NCBI RefSeq assembly: GCF_027594545.1
Contig: NZ_CP115160.1
Location: 1,993,001-2,057,000 of the forward strand
DNA length: 64,000 nt
Reading direction: 5' to 3'
Source: Algoriphagus sp. TR-M9
GTDB lineage: Bacteria > Bacteroidota > Bacteroidia > Cytophagales > Cyclobacteriaceae
In this document: piece by piece, positions 54,423 to 63,245 of the stretch
Layout of the letters: each line of letters starts with the position of its first letter
Position numbering within the stretch: the first letter of the stretch is position 1
Position numbers and translations under genes: made by a program
The notes under the pieces: model-generated
Databases searched by the model: none
Told to the model about the DNA's origin: nothing
Seen by the model: the letters and a program-made list of their open reading frames with translations, nothing else

Positions 54423-56207
54423 CTATTTCTCTTTTGACTGAAGAAGTTTTACCCGCTTCCGTATGCTGTTCCAAATGTTGACATAAAAGTCAGGTTCAAA
54501 GAGTCTGGCATCCTTTCTGGCTTGTTTCACAAAAAACAACCCAAACGGCAATAAGCAGAGATTTGAAAATGCAGTTCCAAAGAAAGAGTCCACCATTCCT
54601 TCTTTGGCCCATTTCTCTCCCGTAATGGTAAGCATGTAATACACTATAAAAAAGATAATGGATACCAATACAGGCATGCCCAATCCCCCTTTTTTGATAA
54701 TAGCCCCTAAAGGCGCTCCGATCAGGAACATGGCAAAGCAAGCAAAGGCCTGGGTGTATTTTTGGAACCAGGCAATCTCATACCTTCTAAACTCCCGTTG
54801 GTAATTCTCTACTTCCGATTTTTTGATCGCAAAGGTGTTTTTCAAATTGCGGGAGTTCGACAATGCCATATTGATGGCCGTACGCTCATATTCCCTGCTG
54901 GTCACCATGGAATCAAGGGTGGCATATTCAGCAGCAGTGAGCGGGGCAGTTCTTAGCTCTGGCTTTTTCTTGTTTGCGGCAATTCTTTTTATCCTGGCAG
55001 AATCAGCAGCGGTACGTTCAGGCGTGGTCAAATCCTCGTCCTGGAAAAGCGAATCGGTAACGGGTACATCCGCAGCGGCAGTTACAGCATTCGGGCTTTG
55101 CTCAGTAGTTGAAATTCCGCCGGCTAGACGCCTCTCTGCTGGATCGAGTTTGTCATTTTCCAAAGTATCCAATACAGTATCCTCCTCGGCTTCTTGGCTG
55201 TTTTTCTCGAGCAACTCCTTTTCCCGCCTTGACTTTTCGGCTCTTATGGAATCATCCCGCTCTTTTCTGGCTGCTATATGTGGCAGTGGCTTGAGCTTTC
55301 TATCTCTTGTGAAAAATGGATAAATCCCTTCCGCTGTAAGGTAGCTTTGATGCAATTTATCATTGACCAAAGTATTGATGGAGTCTAAGCCTACTCTGAT
55401 TTCGGAAATATTCTTGATGGAGCGATTGGTAGACCAGGCATCTTCGGCAGTTCTATTTAACTTAAATGAATTCAAGTCGAACACAATTTCATTCACATCA
55501 AAGGTGGTACGATTGAATTCAACAGGCTTTTCCCGTATGCCCCTAGACTGGCGGGCCTCCTCGTAATTTTTACCATGATACAAGGTCAGCTTCATGTAGT
55601 TTTCATTGAAAAACGGCTCCATCCTTCCTGAATCTGCCAAAGTTACATTCAGGTTACCTTGCCTACCACTGGAGTGGTTGTAAATGAGGATGTCTTTCAG
55701 CCCATTCTCTCCTACTTTCTCATTGACCTTGATGCTATATCCCGGAATACCTGCATAAAAGACTCCAGCCTTGATGTCCAGCGCAGGTGACTTCATGCGG
55801 ATATCATAGAGCAGACTAAAGGTTTTCAGGTTAACCTTGGGTACCAGATAATTATTGGATAGGTAGGCTGCAAAGGATAAGGTGATCACGAAAATCCCAA
55901 TAGGCTGAAGTGCTCTGAGCAGGGATATCCCGCTACTTTTAATGGCTGTAAGCTCGAAGTGCTCTCCCAGGTTACCAAAGGTCATCAAACTGGATAAGAG
56001 CACCGCTAGGGGAAGTGCCATGGGAGAAATACTGATCACGAAATAACCGATCAGTTCCATGTAAATCCAGAAACTCAGTCCTTTACCAAAAATCTCATCG
56101 AAATACTTCAGCATGTTGACGGTCAACAGGATGAAATCGACGACAATAAAGGTCAATAAAAATGGGCCTAAAAAAGACCCAAGTATAAGTTTATCAAGTT
56201 TCTTCAT
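54423..56207 (-). CDS. LptF/LptG-family permease with a long charged insertion
   Basis: A 594-residue protein with three N-terminal membrane spans (about 12-35, 50-75 and 100-125) and three C-terminal spans (about 480-560) of the YjgP/YjgQ (LptF/G) family, which moves lipopolysaccharide from the inner membrane. The periplasmic beta-jellyroll portion is followed by an unusual charged, Glu/Lys/Asp-rich stretch of about 150 residues (about 305-450) that lengthens the protein well past the usual 350-400 residues. Similar long forms occur in Bacteroidota. Which of LptF or LptG it is cannot be told. Confidence 0.88.
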   Translation of the reverse strand: MKKLDKLILGSFLGPFLLTFIVVDFILLTVNMLKYFDEIFGKGLSFWIYMELIGYFVISISPMALPLAVLLSSLMTFGNLGEHFELTAIKSSGISLLRALQPIGIFVITLSFAAYLSNNYLVPKVNLKTFSLLYDIRMKSPALDIKAGVFYAGIPGYSIKVNEKVGENGLKDILIYNHSSGRQGNLNVTLADSGRMEPFFNENYMKLTLYHGKNYEEARQSRGIREKPVEFNRTTFDVNEIVFDLNSFKLNRTAEDAWSTNRSIKNISEIRVGLDSINTLVNDKLHQSYLTAEGIYPFFTRDRKLKPLPHIAARKERDDSIRAEKSRREKELLEKNSQEAEEDTVLDTLENDKLDPAERRLAGGISTTEQSPNAVTAAADVPVTDSLFQDEDLTTPERTAADSARIKRIAANKKKPELRTAPLTAAEYATLDSMVTSREYERTAINMALSNSRNLKNTFAIKKSEVENYQREFRRYEIAWFQKYTQAFACFAMFLIGAPLGAIIKKGGLGMPVLVSIIFFIVYYMLTITGEKWAKEGMVDSFFGTAFSNLCLLPFGLFFVKQARKDARLFEPDFYVNIWNSIRKRVKLLQSKEK

Positions 56208-56278
56208 TATTCAAACTACTCCTACTGCATTACGTCACAGCTAGAGTCAGAGTTCAAATTTGGTGAATACTATTGAAT

Positions 56279-56674
56279 TTACCCACCAATTATTTCTTTC
56301 AGTTTTCCGATCAGTCCATCCCAGATGGCAATCAGCTCTTCTTCGTCATAGCCATCTGAATAGTCGATCACTTTCAAAAACATAGTCTGGGTGAGTTCAT
56401 TTTCCTCCAGTTTGAATTCTATGTATGCATGATCTGATTCATCGGGTGAGCCGGGGTCGTAAAACTCAAACTTCACGTGGGAATTGGTTCTGATCGATGC
56501 CAATTTAGCGTAATGGTTTTCATTGTCAAAATCGAAAATATAGTGTTTATCCTCGTTGATTCTGACATCATCAGCAAACCACTCCCCCAATCCACTTGCT
56601 GTGCTTAAATATTGGAAAATTATTTTCTTGGAGGCATTGATTTGATAATCAGCTACAAACTTATTTTTGGCCAT
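56279..56674 (-). CDS. START-like/SRPBCC-domain protein
   Basis: A 131-residue single-domain protein with the helix-grip START/SRPBCC fold pattern: an N-terminal strand-helix (VADYQINASKKIIFQYLST), a central beta-sheet and a long C-terminal helix (EEELIAIWDGLIGKLKEIIG). Bacteroidota small START-like proteins of this kind are soluble and may bind hydrophobic ligands; function unknown. Confidence 0.85.
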   Translation of the reverse strand: MAKNKFVADYQINASKKIIFQYLSTASGLGEWFADDVRINEDKHYIFDFDNENHYAKLASIRTNSHVKFEFYDPGSPDESDHAYIEFKLEENELTQTMFLKVIDYSDGYDEEELIAIWDGLIGKLKEIIGG

Positions 56675-56924
56675 GATTTGGGTAATTTCATTAGATAAAA
56701 AATCAAATTTTAAAGAACGTCAACTTGCATTTCACATTACAAGACCTCATATTTGCATTCCCATTCGAAAGGGAGGTTTTCTGAGTTGATGATATACGAT
56801 TATCAGCCATTTTGAATTGTTTTTCGACTGCGCTTTAATATAGGCATTAATTTCAAAAATCAATGCCTGAATAAAGTCAGACCAAAAGGAAACAGTTTGA
56901 ATTCAGTCTATTAAAATATTATTT

Positions 56925-56995
56925 GGCGAGGTATCCCGATGGCTATCGGGAGCAGGATTCATATCCGCCACGGCGGACGGGAGTTCAAATCTCCC
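56925..56995 (+). pseudogene. tRNA-like relic with palindromes in place of D-arm and variable region
   Basis: The stretch starts like the true tRNA 101 bp downstream (GGCGAGGTA) and repeats its GCAGGATTCATA anticodon segment (CAT) and a 5-bp T arm (GGGAG, TTCAAAT, CTCCC at 56979-56995). The D arm is replaced by a perfect palindrome (TCCCGAT/ATCGGGA, 56934-56951), the region after the anticodon holds a second palindrome (TCCGCC/GGCGGA, 56964-56977), and no acceptor 3' strand pairs with GGCGAGG. It cannot be a working tRNA. Confidence 0.6.
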
Positions 56996-57025
56996 AATTG
57001 AAATATTAAAAAGAAATTATAAAAT

Positions 57026-57099
57026 GGCGAGGTAGCTCAGTTGGTTAGAGCGCAGGATTCATAACCCTGAGGTCACGGGTTCAACTCCCGTCTTCGCTA
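57026..57099 (+). tRNA. tRNA with CAT anticodon (tRNA-Met)
   Basis: A 74-nt cloverleaf: acceptor GGCGAGG with CTTCGCT (two G-U pairs), D arm GCTCAGTTGGTTAGAGC, anticodon loop TTCATAA and T arm ACGGGTTCAACTCCCGT. The anticodon stem has one A-C mismatch at its loop end. CAT can be elongator Met, initiator Met or lysidine-modified Ile; G1-U72 argues against a classical initiator. A terminator follows directly. Confidence 0.93.
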
Positions 57100-57100
57100 C

Positions 57101-57130
57101 AAAGGCTTTCGGAAACGGAAGCCTTTTTTT
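57101..57130 (+). terminator. intrinsic terminator of the CAT tRNA
   Basis: Stem AAAGGCTT (57101-57108) with AAGCCTTT (57119-57126) followed by seven T, directly after the tRNA. Confidence 0.85.
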
Positions 57131-57182
57131 GTTTTTAAATATTTATGGAAAACTTGGATTTTCTGAATAAACAAAATCGATC

Positions 57183-59888
57183 CTATCGGATCAAAACAAA
57201 GGCTCCCCTCTTCTCATCCTGTTGGATGGCTCCATTTTGTGAGTAATTATATCGGAGCAGGTAGGCAAAGCTTCCCACAGCAGTCTCTTCCCCGTTTACC
57301 CGTCCATCCCAGCCCTCTGACCCGGAGAACACTAATTGCCCCCACCTATTCCAGATCATCAGTTGAAAAGATATCCCACAGTTAAAAACAGGGAGATAAA
57401 GACCATCTTGAGGAAGAAATCCAGTTGGCATTCTTACCTGAGGGGCAACTTTGGCCAATTCACCCATAGCAGAAATGACACAGCCATTAGAGTCAGTAAC
57501 TGTCAATGAATAGGTTCCAGACGATAGCCCAGTGCGTGTATTAGTAGTGTTTCCATCTTCCCATAAATAACTAATGGGTGCTACACCACCAGTAACTTCA
57601 GCGACCAATTCTCCGTCGCTCGTATCTGGGCAACTTGGGTTTTTCTGAACAAAAGTCACCTGCATGGGTGGCGAACTCTCTAAAAAAATCTCCAATATCT
57701 CAAAATCACAGGAAGAGACGTCACTTACTTCGACTCTATAATTACCGGAACCAAGGCCAATTACAGAACCTGAAGTAAGTTCCGGATCATGATCCCAAGC
57801 AAACTTATAGACTCCTGATCCTCCATTCACACTGATCCGGATCGCTCCATCTGCATTTTCTGCACAGGTGGGCTGATCCACTTCGTATGCTACTTCTATA
57901 GGAGAAGTAATTTCTACACTTACCGTATCCGTACTGTAGTTATTGTCATAGTCAAGCTCAGAATATCCTGATGGAGGAAACACAGTATTTACACTAAGTT
58001 GATTTAAATCTCCAGGCGGAAACTCGATGGGCAGCTCAGTTGTACCTGTATCATTGAACACTATATAAATTTTCGAAAGTGCACGGATATCTGCATTTAT
58101 AAAAGCAGAAAAATCCTCTTTGTCGAATCCATATACAATCTTTGGCAAGTTCCATACCCCAAGCAGGTTTGCACTTGTGGATTGGCTGGGGTCAGCATCG
58201 TAAAATGCCACGGGTGTGTTGACATTAATGGTATCGTAGCCATAGTTGTAAAGTGTAAAGGCAACTTGAAAAGCATCTTCGTTAATACAGCTTACCTCAC
58301 TTATTTCAGGCTTTCCGTCTATGGTGGGGTCATCTACTCTTAGCGGAAAAGTATTGCTCACATCTTCGCAGTTTCCGTTTCTTGCAATCAAAGTGATTTG
58401 ATAATTTCCAGGTTCTCTGAAATAATAGCTCAAATCTGTCTCGTTGGAATAAAAAGTAGGCAGGCTCTGATAAGCTGGGTTGAAATTTTGATGTGAAACC
58501 ACCCACTCATAGGTATCTGCTCCATAAGAACGGTTCGTGAATAACACAGAGTCTGTAAACAAGGCATGCGGCTGTTTGGAAGCGATCAAGCGCTTATCTG
58601 GATAGAATCTGGCATCCACTCCGCAACTGACATCCACATTCATGGAAAATGACACAAAACATGAGCTATTGTCGGCATCCCAAACCTGAAGTGTCACCTT
58701 AAATAAGCCTACCTGAGGAAAGGAATATGTCAAATCTGCTGATCCAGATACCTCACTGGACCCATTATCATTCATTGTCCATTCTCCATCATCTTCAGAC
58801 ACATACCATTTGTAAATCGGATTGATACTATTACCGGAAAGTTCGCTGGTAAACAAAACATTTTCTCCTGGCTTGGGATATTCATTATCAAGGAAGAATT
58901 GCACACTAGCATCATCGTCGCAGGGCAATTCGCACAGTGGATGTGAAGTTCCCCTGGAAAATAATGAAGGGAAGTTTCTTTCAAGGGTAAAGCGCATCCG
59001 CTCTGCCTGTCCCCAAGTGAAATCTATTGGGCAGGGACTATAATCCATAAAATTGCTGCTCATGTCCGGGACATCCGTAAAAAATGTCTGATTACTGAAA
59101 TTCGACAAAACATCTGTATCGCAGGAATTGTCGCCACAGGGCACTGATACACTTTTATCCGGCGGCGTATCACATACCATATCTCCATCCACCAGACAAT
59201 CATCATTTTTGCAATCCATTCCTTCCCAGGTATGTTTTAGGCCAAAATAATGCCCGATTTCATGTGCCAAAAGTCCAGCACCGACAGATTCTACCACTAC
59301 CCCATCACCTGATGCATATCCCGCAACACCAATTCTTGTCCACCAATTTTTCCCTTCGTAGTAGGCTACAGCTTCTCCCGTGATTTCATTGACCAGCCAC
59401 ACATTCAGGTATCTGGTCTCATCCCATTTAGTAGAATGGCTAATCACACCGGCATGATCCAAATCCATATCGGTGTTCTGATAATCACCCGGAATATGAT
59501 TCACTCCAGTGGTCGCTCCTCCATCTGGGGCTGTAGCCACCAAGCAAAATTGAATACTAGTATCCACCCCCTGAGGGGTATTGAAGTTCCCCCGGTTTGC
59601 AAACGCATCATTGAGTTCATTCACGGCATTTTCAAAAACTGAAATAGATGGGGTTCCTTCCTGAAGAACATGAAAGACAATAGGGACAGTCCAAACTTCC
59701 AAATCGGCGCTACTTCCCAAATTGTTTTGTTTGGCACTCCATGATTTGAATTCTTCTGCTAGTGCGATCCTTTCATTTCTGGATAGTGTTTCCCCTTTGA
59801 AATCAGAAAAACCCTTGGAGGAAACTTGTCCATGAGCATTGATTACTAGCGTAAAAAATATAAATAGATATAGTGTTAACCTGCTCAC
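57183..59888 (-). CDS. secreted M43 (pappalysin) protease with PKD/SprB repeats and type IX sorting domain
   Basis: A 901-residue exported protein: signal peptide (about 1-20), M43 zincin domain with HEIGHYFGLKH (about 209-219) and the distal Met-turn region near SSNFMDY, a PKD-like domain (about 330-420), further beta-sandwich modules, two SprB-type repeats (near 665-735 and 745-810; PTCAENADGAIRISVNGG and PSCPDTSDGELVAEVTGG), and a C-terminal gliding-associated sorting domain ending in the NRWGQLVF and GAFVLIR pattern. It is expected to be secreted by the type IX system. It overlaps the TonB gene by 4 bp and is the last gene of that operon. Confidence 0.93.
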   Translation of the reverse strand: MSRLTLYLFIFFTLVINAHGQVSSKGFSDFKGETLSRNERIALAEEFKSWSAKQNNLGSSADLEVWTVPIVFHVLQEGTPSISVFENAVNELNDAFANRGNFNTPQGVDTSIQFCLVATAPDGGATTGVNHIPGDYQNTDMDLDHAGVISHSTKWDETRYLNVWLVNEITGEAVAYYEGKNWWTRIGVAGYASGDGVVVESVGAGLLAHEIGHYFGLKHTWEGMDCKNDDCLVDGDMVCDTPPDKSVSVPCGDNSCDTDVLSNFSNQTFFTDVPDMSSNFMDYSPCPIDFTWGQAERMRFTLERNFPSLFSRGTSHPLCELPCDDDASVQFFLDNEYPKPGENVLFTSELSGNSINPIYKWYVSEDDGEWTMNDNGSSEVSGSADLTYSFPQVGLFKVTLQVWDADNSSCFVSFSMNVDVSCGVDARFYPDKRLIASKQPHALFTDSVLFTNRSYGADTYEWVVSHQNFNPAYQSLPTFYSNETDLSYYFREPGNYQITLIARNGNCEDVSNTFPLRVDDPTIDGKPEISEVSCINEDAFQVAFTLYNYGYDTINVNTPVAFYDADPSQSTSANLLGVWNLPKIVYGFDKEDFSAFINADIRALSKIYIVFNDTGTTELPIEFPPGDLNQLSVNTVFPPSGYSELDYDNNYSTDTVSVEITSPIEVAYEVDQPTCAENADGAIRISVNGGSGVYKFAWDHDPELTSGSVIGLGSGNYRVEVSDVSSCDFEILEIFLESSPPMQVTFVQKNPSCPDTSDGELVAEVTGGVAPISYLWEDGNTTNTRTGLSSGTYSLTVTDSNGCVISAMGELAKVAPQVRMPTGFLPQDGLYLPVFNCGISFQLMIWNRWGQLVFSGSEGWDGRVNGEETAVGSFAYLLRYNYSQNGAIQQDEKRGAFVLIR

Positions 59889-60721
59889 CGTTTTTCCACC
59901 TTGAAACCAATCGGTAAAACAAATCTTTTAGAAAACGGGATTCCGTTTCGTTTCGCTGGCACCCATTTTGGCATGTTTTCTATCAGCCGAATGGCTTCAC
60001 CATCAAAAGCATCTCCTAAGGACTGGGATACGCTGATGCCTGAAATAGTGCTGTCTTCATTGAGCAGAAAAGATACTTTCACAGTACCTTCTATAGCATC
60101 TTTTCTATACTCTTCCGGGTATGTGATGTTCGCCTCAAACCAGGTATATAAATTTTCAAATCCATCAACTGGATAGGCTTCTTCCAGCTTGATTTCTGCA
60201 TTCATTGGATTTTTTACTCCTCCTTTTGAAGTATTGACTTCAGTTTCATCAGGCATGTCCAACAATAATTCTTCAGGAATCTCAATTTCCGGAGATACTA
60301 ATGGAGGAACTTCTATAACTATATCTTCTGGTTCTTCTGTTGCTTTAGTTGAGGATGGATGCTGTCTATCTTGTTGGCTTTTTTCTGGTTTTTTGTTCTT
60401 TTCTTGGCTTATTGAGTCAACCATTATTCTGCTTGAGCGTGATTTTTGCTGATGGTCAGTCTGCAGATCTGTAGGCGGATCCATACTTTGAGAGACTTTA
60501 TCATCCTGTTCTATGTCTTGATCTGTACCGTTTAAAAGCAATAATGCCGTAATGCTGCAAAAGATTAGTGCCAGCAAAGCCCAAAGGAAAGGGCCGCGCC
60601 AATTGAATGACTTTGATTTCATTGCATTATAGTCCCTGAGGATTGCATCAAAATCTTTATGTTTTTCAATATCCAGTTGTTCGAGATAGACTGAATCTAT
60701 AATTTCGACCTTGTTTTTCAT
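59885..60721 (-). CDS. TonB-domain protein with cytoplasmic N-terminus (possible anti-sigma partner)
   Basis: A 278-residue protein with a cytoplasmic N-terminal segment of about 42 residues, one membrane span (about 43-63), a charged, repetitive periplasmic linker (Glu/Lys/Pro/Ser-rich) and a C-terminal TonB domain (about 185-278; ANITYPEEYRKDAIEGTVKV and FSKRFVLPIGFKV). It is the middle gene of a coupled trio (4-bp overlaps on both sides) behind an ECF sigma gene. Its short cytoplasmic end could hold the sigma factor, but it lacks a recognised anti-sigma domain, so this is inference. Confidence 0.85.
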   Translation of the reverse strand: MKNKVEIIDSVYLEQLDIEKHKDFDAILRDYNAMKSKSFNWRGPFLWALLALIFCSITALLLLNGTDQDIEQDDKVSQSMDPPTDLQTDHQQKSRSSRIMVDSISQEKNKKPEKSQQDRQHPSSTKATEEPEDIVIEVPPLVSPEIEIPEELLLDMPDETEVNTSKGGVKNPMNAEIKLEEAYPVDGFENLYTWFEANITYPEEYRKDAIEGTVKVSFLLNEDSTISGISVSQSLGDAFDGEAIRLIENMPKWVPAKRNGIPFSKRFVLPIGFKVEKR

Positions 60722-61320
60722 GACTCTTTTTCTAGTACCTTTTTAATTTTCTTGAGAATCCTATAGGTTCTTACTTTGGCCAGGTTCTCACTGATATTGA
60801 GAATAAACCCGATCTCTTTGAAACTTCTTTTTTCAAAAAACCTAAGCTCTACCATTAAAAGCTCTTCACTGGACAGCTTTTCAAGTGCCTCCTGGAGATT
60901 AGTTAGATCGTCTTCATTAATTGATTTTTCAGTTTCTATTTTTGTGAAAAGAGATGATTGGTCCTGAGCATCAATGGATACATAGCGTACTTTTCTGCTG
61001 TCTCTGAAAAACTGATTACACTCATTTGTAGCTATGCGGTATAAATAGGAAGAAAATGGGATGTTTTTGTAAGTGTAATTTTCCAAACCTATCAGTGCTT
61101 TGAGAAACACTTGCTGGGTGATATCTTTTGAAATCTCCAGCTCTCCCACCCGTCTAACAATAAACCGAAAAATCTCTTCAAAATATAGATCATAAAGTGC
61201 TCGAAAATGAGAGGGATCTGATTTAGCTTGCTTAATCAGAAATTCTTCACTCGTCGAAATTCCACTTTGCATAAAAAGTAACTCATGGTTAGACACATTT
61301 ATATAATGCAACTCTTGCAA
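60718..61320 (-). CDS. ECF-type RNA polymerase sigma factor
   Basis: A 200-residue sigma-70-like factor with regions 2 (FRFIVRRVGELEISKDITQQ, FLKALIGLENYTYKNIPFSS YLYRIATNEC near 68-98) and 4 (LSSEELLMVELRFFEKRSFK, ISENLAKVRTYRILKKIKKV). The ATG at 61320 is used; an in-frame ATG ends at 61272, which would remove 16 residues and may be the real start. Translation is coupled to the TonB gene by a 4-bp overlap. It probably responds to an outer-membrane or periplasmic signal through the TonB-domain partner. Confidence 0.9.
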   Translation of the reverse strand: MQELHYINVSNHELLFMQSGISTSEEFLIKQAKSDPSHFRALYDLYFEEIFRFIVRRVGELEISKDITQQVFLKALIGLENYTYKNIPFSSYLYRIATNECNQFFRDSRKVRYVSIDAQDQSSLFTKIETEKSINEDDLTNLQEALEKLSSEELLMVELRFFEKRSFKEIGFILNISENLAKVRTYRILKKIKKVLEKES

Positions 61321-61452
61321 AAAGATACAGCCAAATGTGAAATAATTTTAAAATATATGTATATCCGCATTTCTGCCAGTAAAGAGACTAAAGCATTATA
61401 GGATTTGGTCAACACTAGCATTGAGGCTACTTCGGTCATCCGTCATCGGTCT

Positions 61453-61626
61453 TCAAGCCAATAAACCAAGGAAAATATGGCCACTGGCATCATTGCGGAT
61501 AATCAGATAAAACATATCTATTTAATCAATCCCTAATCATTTGTGCAAAATTGTGATCCTATCAGCGAAAGAAAATTTAGTACTACTTTCGACCAGACGA
61601 TGAACTCCCAAGGCCATTTTCAGTTT
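61453..61626 (-). pseudogene. possible decayed serpin fragment
   Basis: In the 607-bp gap without intact genes, the minus strand has two short open parts separated by stops. The downstream one (61453-61521) reads MFYLIIRNDASGHIFLGLLA, like the serpin C-terminus (PF, then FLIR, then TG, then ILF and G). The upstream one (61537-61626) reads KLKMALGVHRLVESSTKFSF, like the serpin LGM...F...ADFS region, in the right order but with most of the protein between them missing. The match is by eye only. Confidence 0.35.
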
Positions 61627-61630
61627 TGTT

Positions 61631-61768
61631 TTACAGCATACGCCTGTCTAAAAATGACCGTATTTCCCCGGTATCTGGTCTTGAGGCATTCGGATGAATT
61701 AATTTCCCCATTGGATCAAAAATCAAATACCTTGGCATCCGAGCTACATCCAAAGCTTTCAGAAATAT
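61631..61768 (-). pseudogene. decayed C-terminal fragment of a TlpA-like thioredoxin-fold protein
   Basis: The minus strand reads a stop (61769-61771), then IFLKALDVARMPRYLIFDPM and GKLIHPNASRPDTGEIRSFL before a TAA at 61631-61633. The pattern I/M-P-R-Y/F-L-I-F-D, G-K, N-A-x-R-P matches the C-terminal part of TlpA/redoxin-type proteins of Bacteroidota. There is no CxxC domain upstream, so it is a remnant. The sequence between here and the terminator at 61882 shows nothing else. Confidence 0.5.
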
Positions 61769-61881
61769 TCAAAACCATTACACTATAAAATGCAGCATCA
61801 TATCCGCTACGCCCCAGCACACAGTCAAGAAGGTAGTGGATGATGGTCAACTCACAAATTTGATTTATAGCTCAAAAGCAA

Positions 61882-61907
61882 AAAAGCCTCCCCGAGGGAA
61901 GGCTTTT
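61882..61907 (-). terminator. intrinsic terminator of the thrS-infC-rpmI-rplT operon
   Basis: Stem of AAAAGCCT and AGGCTTTT extended by CCC/GGG with one mismatch and a short GA loop, about 20 bp after the rplT stop, T-run on the minus strand. Confidence 0.85.
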
Positions 61908-61928
61908 ATAAAACAAGGTAGTGCGACC

Positions 61929-62273
61929 TTATTTTACTTTTTCAACAACAGCTTTAAATGCTTCTGGGTGATTCATAGCCAAATCTGCCAAAACCTTACG
62001 GTTTAGCTCGATATCAGCTTTCTTCAATAATCCCATTAATTGTGAGTAAGATACGCCGTGCATTCTTGCACCTGCGTTGATACGCTGAATCCACAAAGCT
62101 CTGAATTCTCTTTTCTTCGCTTTACGGTCTCTGTACGCGTACTGTAAACCTTTCTCATACTTGTTTTTGGCTACGGTCCATACATTGCTACCTCTTCCGA
62201 AGTAACCTCTGGTGGCCTTTAGCACTTTTTTTCTTCTTGCTCTTGACGCTACTGCGTTTACCGATCTAGGCAT
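61929..62273 (-). CDS. rplT: 50S ribosomal protein L20
   Basis: A 114-residue ribosomal protein with the L20 signature ([19 protein letters not shown] at the start, [15 protein letters not shown] and [20 protein letters not shown]). Full length. Last gene of the infC operon. L20 often represses its own operon by binding mRNA; no site was resolved here. Confidence 0.98.
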   Translation of the reverse strand: MPRSVNAVASRARRKKVLKATRGYFGRGSNVWTVAKNKYEKGLQYAYRDRKAKKREFRALWIQRINAGARMHGVSYSQLMGLLKKADIELNRKVLADLAMNHPEAFKAVVEKVK

Positions 62274-62385
62274 AGTTTTTTGTTTTTTGACACTCGGTGT
62301 CCGGATTTCTCTGGATCTTTAATACCTGGGCGTCTGGTGAATAAATAAACCTTAATTAATTAATTTGTTAAGCTACAGTCGAAAA

Positions 62386-62580
62386 TCAGATTCTCAACAT
62401 GTCTCTTACTCTACCTTCGTCAGACTCATGTACTAGACCAGTTTTGGTCAAGTTATGCTTCCTTTTGGTAGCTTTCTTGGTCAGGATGTGGCTCTTGAAA
62501 GCGTGTTTCCTTTTGATTTTGCCGGTTCCCGTCAATGCGAACCGCTTCTTTGCACTTGATTTGGTTTTTACCTTTGGCAT
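62386..62580 (-). CDS. rpmI: 50S ribosomal protein L35
   Basis: A 64-residue, highly basic L35 ([20 protein letters not shown] at the start, [14 protein letters not shown] in the middle). Full length, between infC and rplT as usual. Confidence 0.97.
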   Translation of the reverse strand: MPKVKTKSSAKKRFALTGTGKIKRKHAFKSHILTKKATKRKHNLTKTGLVHESDEGRVRDMLRI

Positions 62581-62605
62581 TTTGCTGTATTTATTTAGTT
62601 GAAAT

Positions 62606-63214
62606 TTATTTTTTACCCGCCTTCGGTGCGATAAAGATGTTCATTCTTTTTCCTTCCAACTTTGGCAGTTGCTCCACTGCACCATAGTCTTCCAGTGCCT
62701 GGGCAAATTTCAGCAACAACATCTCTCCTCTTTCTTTAAAGACAATGCTCCGGCCTACGAAGTGTACGTATGCTTTTACTTTTGCCCCTTCTTTGAGGAA
62801 GTTGATGGCGTGCTTCAATTTGAAATTGAAATCATGATCATCAGTATTCGGTCCGAATCTGATTTCTTTCAGGACAATCTTTGCAGCATTGGACTTGATC
62901 TCCTTTTGCTTCTTTTTCTGCTCGTACTTAAACTTCGCATAATCAAGAATTTTACAAACTGGAGGATCGACATTCGGAGAAATCTCCACCAGATCCAGAT
63001 CCTGCTCTTTGGCGAGTTTGATTGCTTTGTCTGTAGGAAGAAGCTGATTGCCTCCTTCTACAAAGTCACCCACTACCCTCACTTCGCGAGCTCTGATTTT
63101 CTGGTTTACTTTGTAAGGTTCTTCTTGTCTACCTCTATACGGTTGTCTGTTGTTTCTCAAGTTTGCTTTGATTGTTTTTATGAAATTGGATGCAAATATC
63201 GGAATTATTTCCAA
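62606..63214 (-). CDS. infC: translation initiation factor IF-3
   Basis: A 202-codon frame containing complete IF-3: N-terminal domain ([20 protein letters not shown]), helical linker ([20 protein letters not shown]) and C-terminal domain ([40 protein letters not shown]). No ATG lies near the expected N-terminus. Possible starts are TTG at 63214, ATA at 63175, ATC at 63166 or TTG at 63160. Rare start codons on infC are known to support autoregulation in other bacteria. The coordinates given are the longest frame; the true start is likely nearer 63160-63175. Confidence 0.93.
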   Translation of the reverse strand: MEIIPIFASNFIKTIKANLRNNRQPYRGRQEEPYKVNQKIRAREVRVVGDFVEGGNQLLPTDKAIKLAKEQDLDLVEISPNVDPPVCKILDYAKFKYEQKKKQKEIKSNAAKIVLKEIRFGPNTDDHDFNFKLKHAINFLKEGAKVKAYVHFVGRSIVFKERGEMLLLKFAQALEDYGAVEQLPKLEGKRMNIFIAPKAGKK

Positions 63215-63245
63215 TTAAGAAAAGTCGGTGCAAATAATACACCTT

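Noticed and set aside
54823..55323. 166-codon plus-strand frame opposite the LptF/G insertion
   Set aside because: Serine-rich antisense shadow of the charged Glu/Lys/Asp insertion; not a gene.
61543..61788. 81-codon plus-strand frame as a gene
   Set aside because: It is opposite the TlpA-like remnant, has no recognisable domain or start context, and lies in decayed sequence.
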